Source of the DNA: Paracoccaceae bacterium
GTDB lineage: Bacteria > Pseudomonadota > Alphaproteobacteria > Rhodobacterales > Rhodobacteraceae
Assembly (NCBI GenBank): GCA_002683355.1
Contig: NYTF01000017.1
Coordinates: 1 to 8,688, forward strand
DNA length: 8,688 nt
Direction of reading: 5' to 3'
Shown here piece after piece: positions 7,934-8,688 of this stretch; the stretch's first letter is position 1; each line of letters begins with the position of its first letter. The translations under genes and the position numbers were made by a program. The notes beneath the pieces are model-generated. The model had not been told where the DNA came from and made no database searches. It worked only from the letters and a program-made list of their open reading frames with translations.

Positions 7934-8215
7934 TTATGATTTCTTTGTTTCAGTCTTATTGATAACCTGTGCGATGGTAGCTTGCACTACTTGCACTTTA
8001 ACACTAGAAGCAATCTCCACCTCTATCCTACCCTCGCCCTTTACCTTGGTAACTTTTCCAATCAAGCCACCCTGGGTTACTACTTCGTCTCCTTTTTTAA
8101 TGGCTTCCACTAAAGCCTTATGCTCTTTTACTTTTTTCTGTTGCGGCCTAATCAATAAAAAGTACATTATAGCGAAAATTAGTATAAACGGTAAGATTTG
8201 TGTTATGTCACCCAT
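7934..8215 (-). CDS. yajC: Sec translocase accessory subunit YajC
   Basis: YajC is a small single-span membrane protein associated with the SecDF complex. From the chosen start it has 93 residues: one membrane helix (about 7-22) followed by the hallmark FLLIRPQQKK (19-28), then a cytoplasmic domain with KKGDEVVTQGGLIGKV (41-56) and a lysine-rich tail. The open frame extends upstream to an ATG at 8251, but the start at 8215 is preferred because AAAGGA lies 6 bases before it and because family members begin right before the helix. The longer version would add 12 residues that include the ribosome site itself. It is the first gene of the yajC-secD-secF-TSUP cluster. Confidence 0.95.
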   Translation of the reverse strand: MGDITQILPFILIFAIMYFLLIRPQQKKVKEHKALVEAIKKGDEVVTQGGLIGKVTKVKGEGRIEVEIASSVKVQVVQATIAQVINKTETKKS

Positions 8216-8239
8216 GATTTTTCCTTTTATAAATTGTGA

Positions 8240-8248
8240 ATAATACCA
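8240..8248 (-). promoter_or_regulatory. Candidate extended -10 promoter of yajC-secDF
   Basis: The minus strand reads TGGTATTAT, an extended -10 element (TG, one base, then TATTAT with five of six consensus positions). A start near 8233 would give a leader of about 18 bases that includes the AAAGGA ribosome site. No good -35 box sits at the expected distance, which extended -10 promoters tolerate. An alternative start from the island upstream cannot be excluded. Confidence 0.35.
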
Positions 8249-8272
8249 CAACTGAACGAGCGCGACCCTAAC

Positions 8273-8294
8273 CTTGCATACTCAGCTTTGCAAG
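8273..8294. repeat. Inverted repeat in a GC-richer island upstream of yajC
   Basis: CTTGCA (8273-8278) and TGCAAG (8289-8294) are exact reverse complements with a 10-base spacer that itself contains AGCT. The island around it (about 8254-8315) is visibly richer in G and C than the flanking DNA. It lies 58 bases upstream of the yajC start. It could be an operator, a leader hairpin or a lineage-specific repeat. Confidence 0.45.
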
Positions 8295-8442
8295 CATTCT
8301 CCGTACCACTTTTTAACTAAATGGCTTATATTTTGATGCAATAATTAATTATTAATATTAAATCAGAGCGTTAGTAAAAATATTTGTCCTACTTAGAGTT
8401 AAGTTATTGTTAGAACGCACTGAATAGACTTTATGATAATAC

Positions 8443-8462
8443 AAAGTATTAACTTATACTTT
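8443..8462. repeat. AT-rich inverted repeat upstream of the serS promoter
   Basis: AAAGTAT (8443-8449) and ATACTTT (8456-8462) are exact reverse complements around TAACTT. The repeat ends 20 bases before the candidate serS -35 box. A short T-run follows on the plus strand, but the stem has only one G-C pair per arm, so it is too weak for a confident terminator. Confidence 0.35.
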
Positions 8463-8481
8463 TTCCTAAATTATTACTAAA

Positions 8482-8510
8482 TTGATTTATAAAAATTTAA
8501 ATATTAAAAT
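8482..8510 (+). promoter_or_regulatory. Candidate sigma-70 promoter of serS
   Basis: TTGATT (8482-8487) and TAAAAT (8505-8510) are separated by exactly 17 bases and match four and five of six consensus positions. Transcription would start near 8517 and give a leader of about 60 bases with a weak CCTTA/TAAGG dyad. The surrounding sequence is AT-rich, so chance matches are possible. Confidence 0.45.
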
Positions 8511-8577
8511 TCGATACTTAACCTTAACAAAAAAATAAGGCATAAAGCGCCAAGTAGTTAACAAATTGGACAAAGCT

Positions 8578-8688
8578 ATGCATGATATTCGTTTAATCCG
8601 CGATAACCCAGAAAAATTTGATGCCAAAATGAGGTTGCGTAATTTATCAGATATTTCAGCTGAGGTTTTAAAACTGGATGAAGTTCGA
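8578..8688 (+). CDS. serS: Seryl-tRNA synthetase, N-terminal fragment cut by the window edge
   Basis: SerS charges tRNA-Ser with serine in the cytoplasm. Only 37 codons are present, but the opening MHDIRLIRDNPEKFDAKM followed by SAEVLKLDEVR is the typical start of the alphaproteobacterial enzyme and leads into the tRNA-binding coiled-coil arm. The class II catalytic domain lies outside the window. The ATG at 8578 is preceded by a weak GGA 7 bases upstream. The gene is divergent from yajC across a 362-base spacer. Confidence 0.93.
   Translation, partial: MHDIRLIRDNPEKFDAKMRLRNLSDISAEVLKLDEVR

Larger units (their letters stand above)
8216..8577. other. 362-base divergent spacer between yajC and serS
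   Basis: No convincing gene lies in this very AT-rich spacer; open frames are short and overlap stops in all frames. It holds a candidate yajC promoter (8240-8248), a GC-richer island (about 8254-8315) with an inverted repeat (8273-8294), an AT-only inverted repeat (8443-8462), a candidate serS promoter (8482-8510), and a small CCTTA/TAAGG dyad in the serS leader (8522-8540). I saw no complete tRNA cloverleaf and no riboswitch I can name. Confidence 0.6.

Noticed and set aside
7934..8251. Longer YajC reading of 105 residues starting at 8251
   Set aside because: The additional 12 codons contain the AAAGGA ribosome site that serves the ATG at 8215, and known YajC proteins start just before the membrane helix.
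8273..8303. Resemblance to a tRNA-Ala (TGC) segment (GCATA, CTCAGCT and TTTGCAAGCA pieces)
   Set aside because: No acceptor stem, no T-arm with GTTCGA and no D-loop spacing are present; the similarity is short and explained by the CTTGCA/TGCAAG repeat.
8522..8540. CCTTA/TAAGG dyad in the serS leader as a riboswitch or T-box
   Set aside because: The stem is only five pairs around an A-rich loop, no T-box or other conserved leader motif is visible, and T-boxes are not expected in Alphaproteobacteria.

Overview
The window looks like a stretch of an AT-rich, compact alphaproteobacterial chromosome, probably a marine Rhodobacterales-like lineage. This rests on the close resemblance of PccB to roseobacter-type propionyl-CoA carboxylase beta chains (from memory, no search run), the serS / yajC-secD-secF neighbourhood, short intergenic spaces and A/T-ending codons. 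The lineage is an inference; the gene identities are firmer.

Layout, left to right. (1) Positions 1-3379 are a minus-strand propionyl-CoA carboxylase cluster, transcribed right to left: pccB (complete), a 118-residue protein I do not recognise, a 237-base spacer holding a perfect inverted repeat, and pccA (its first 399 residues; the gene runs off the left edge). (2) Positions 3380-3499 are a divergent control region with a candidate pccB promoter and an inverted repeat over its -35 box. (3) A plus-strand proline racemase / hydroxyproline epimerase superfamily gene follows (3500-4546). Its two-residue active site is Ser/Cys instead of Cys/Cys. (4) A minus-strand cluster, yajC-secD-secF-TSUP exporter, fills 4530-8215. 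It encodes the accessory Sec translocase subunits and ends in a TauE/SafE-type membrane exporter that overlaps the secF end by 8 bases and converges on the racemase-like gene with a 17-base overlap. (5) A 362-base AT-rich divergent spacer follows, with candidate yajC and serS promoters, a short GC-richer island with an inverted repeat, and a second AT-only inverted repeat. (6) The first 37 codons of serS (seryl-tRNA synthetase) run off the right edge.

Functionally, PccA and PccB form the biotin-dependent carboxylase that converts propionyl-CoA to methylmalonyl-CoA. YajC, SecD and SecF assist SecYEG in proton-motive-force-driven protein export. The racemase-like enzyme probably acts on an imino acid such as a hydroxyproline, and the TSUP protein probably exports a sulfur-containing or organic anion, but neither substrate can be read from the sequence. 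I saw no mobile element, CRISPR array, rRNA or tRNA. Most of the window is ordinary core metabolism and secretion. The points most worth following are the unrecognised protein inside the pcc operon, the Ser/Cys racemase homolog divergently paired with pccB, and the structured leader upstream of yajC.
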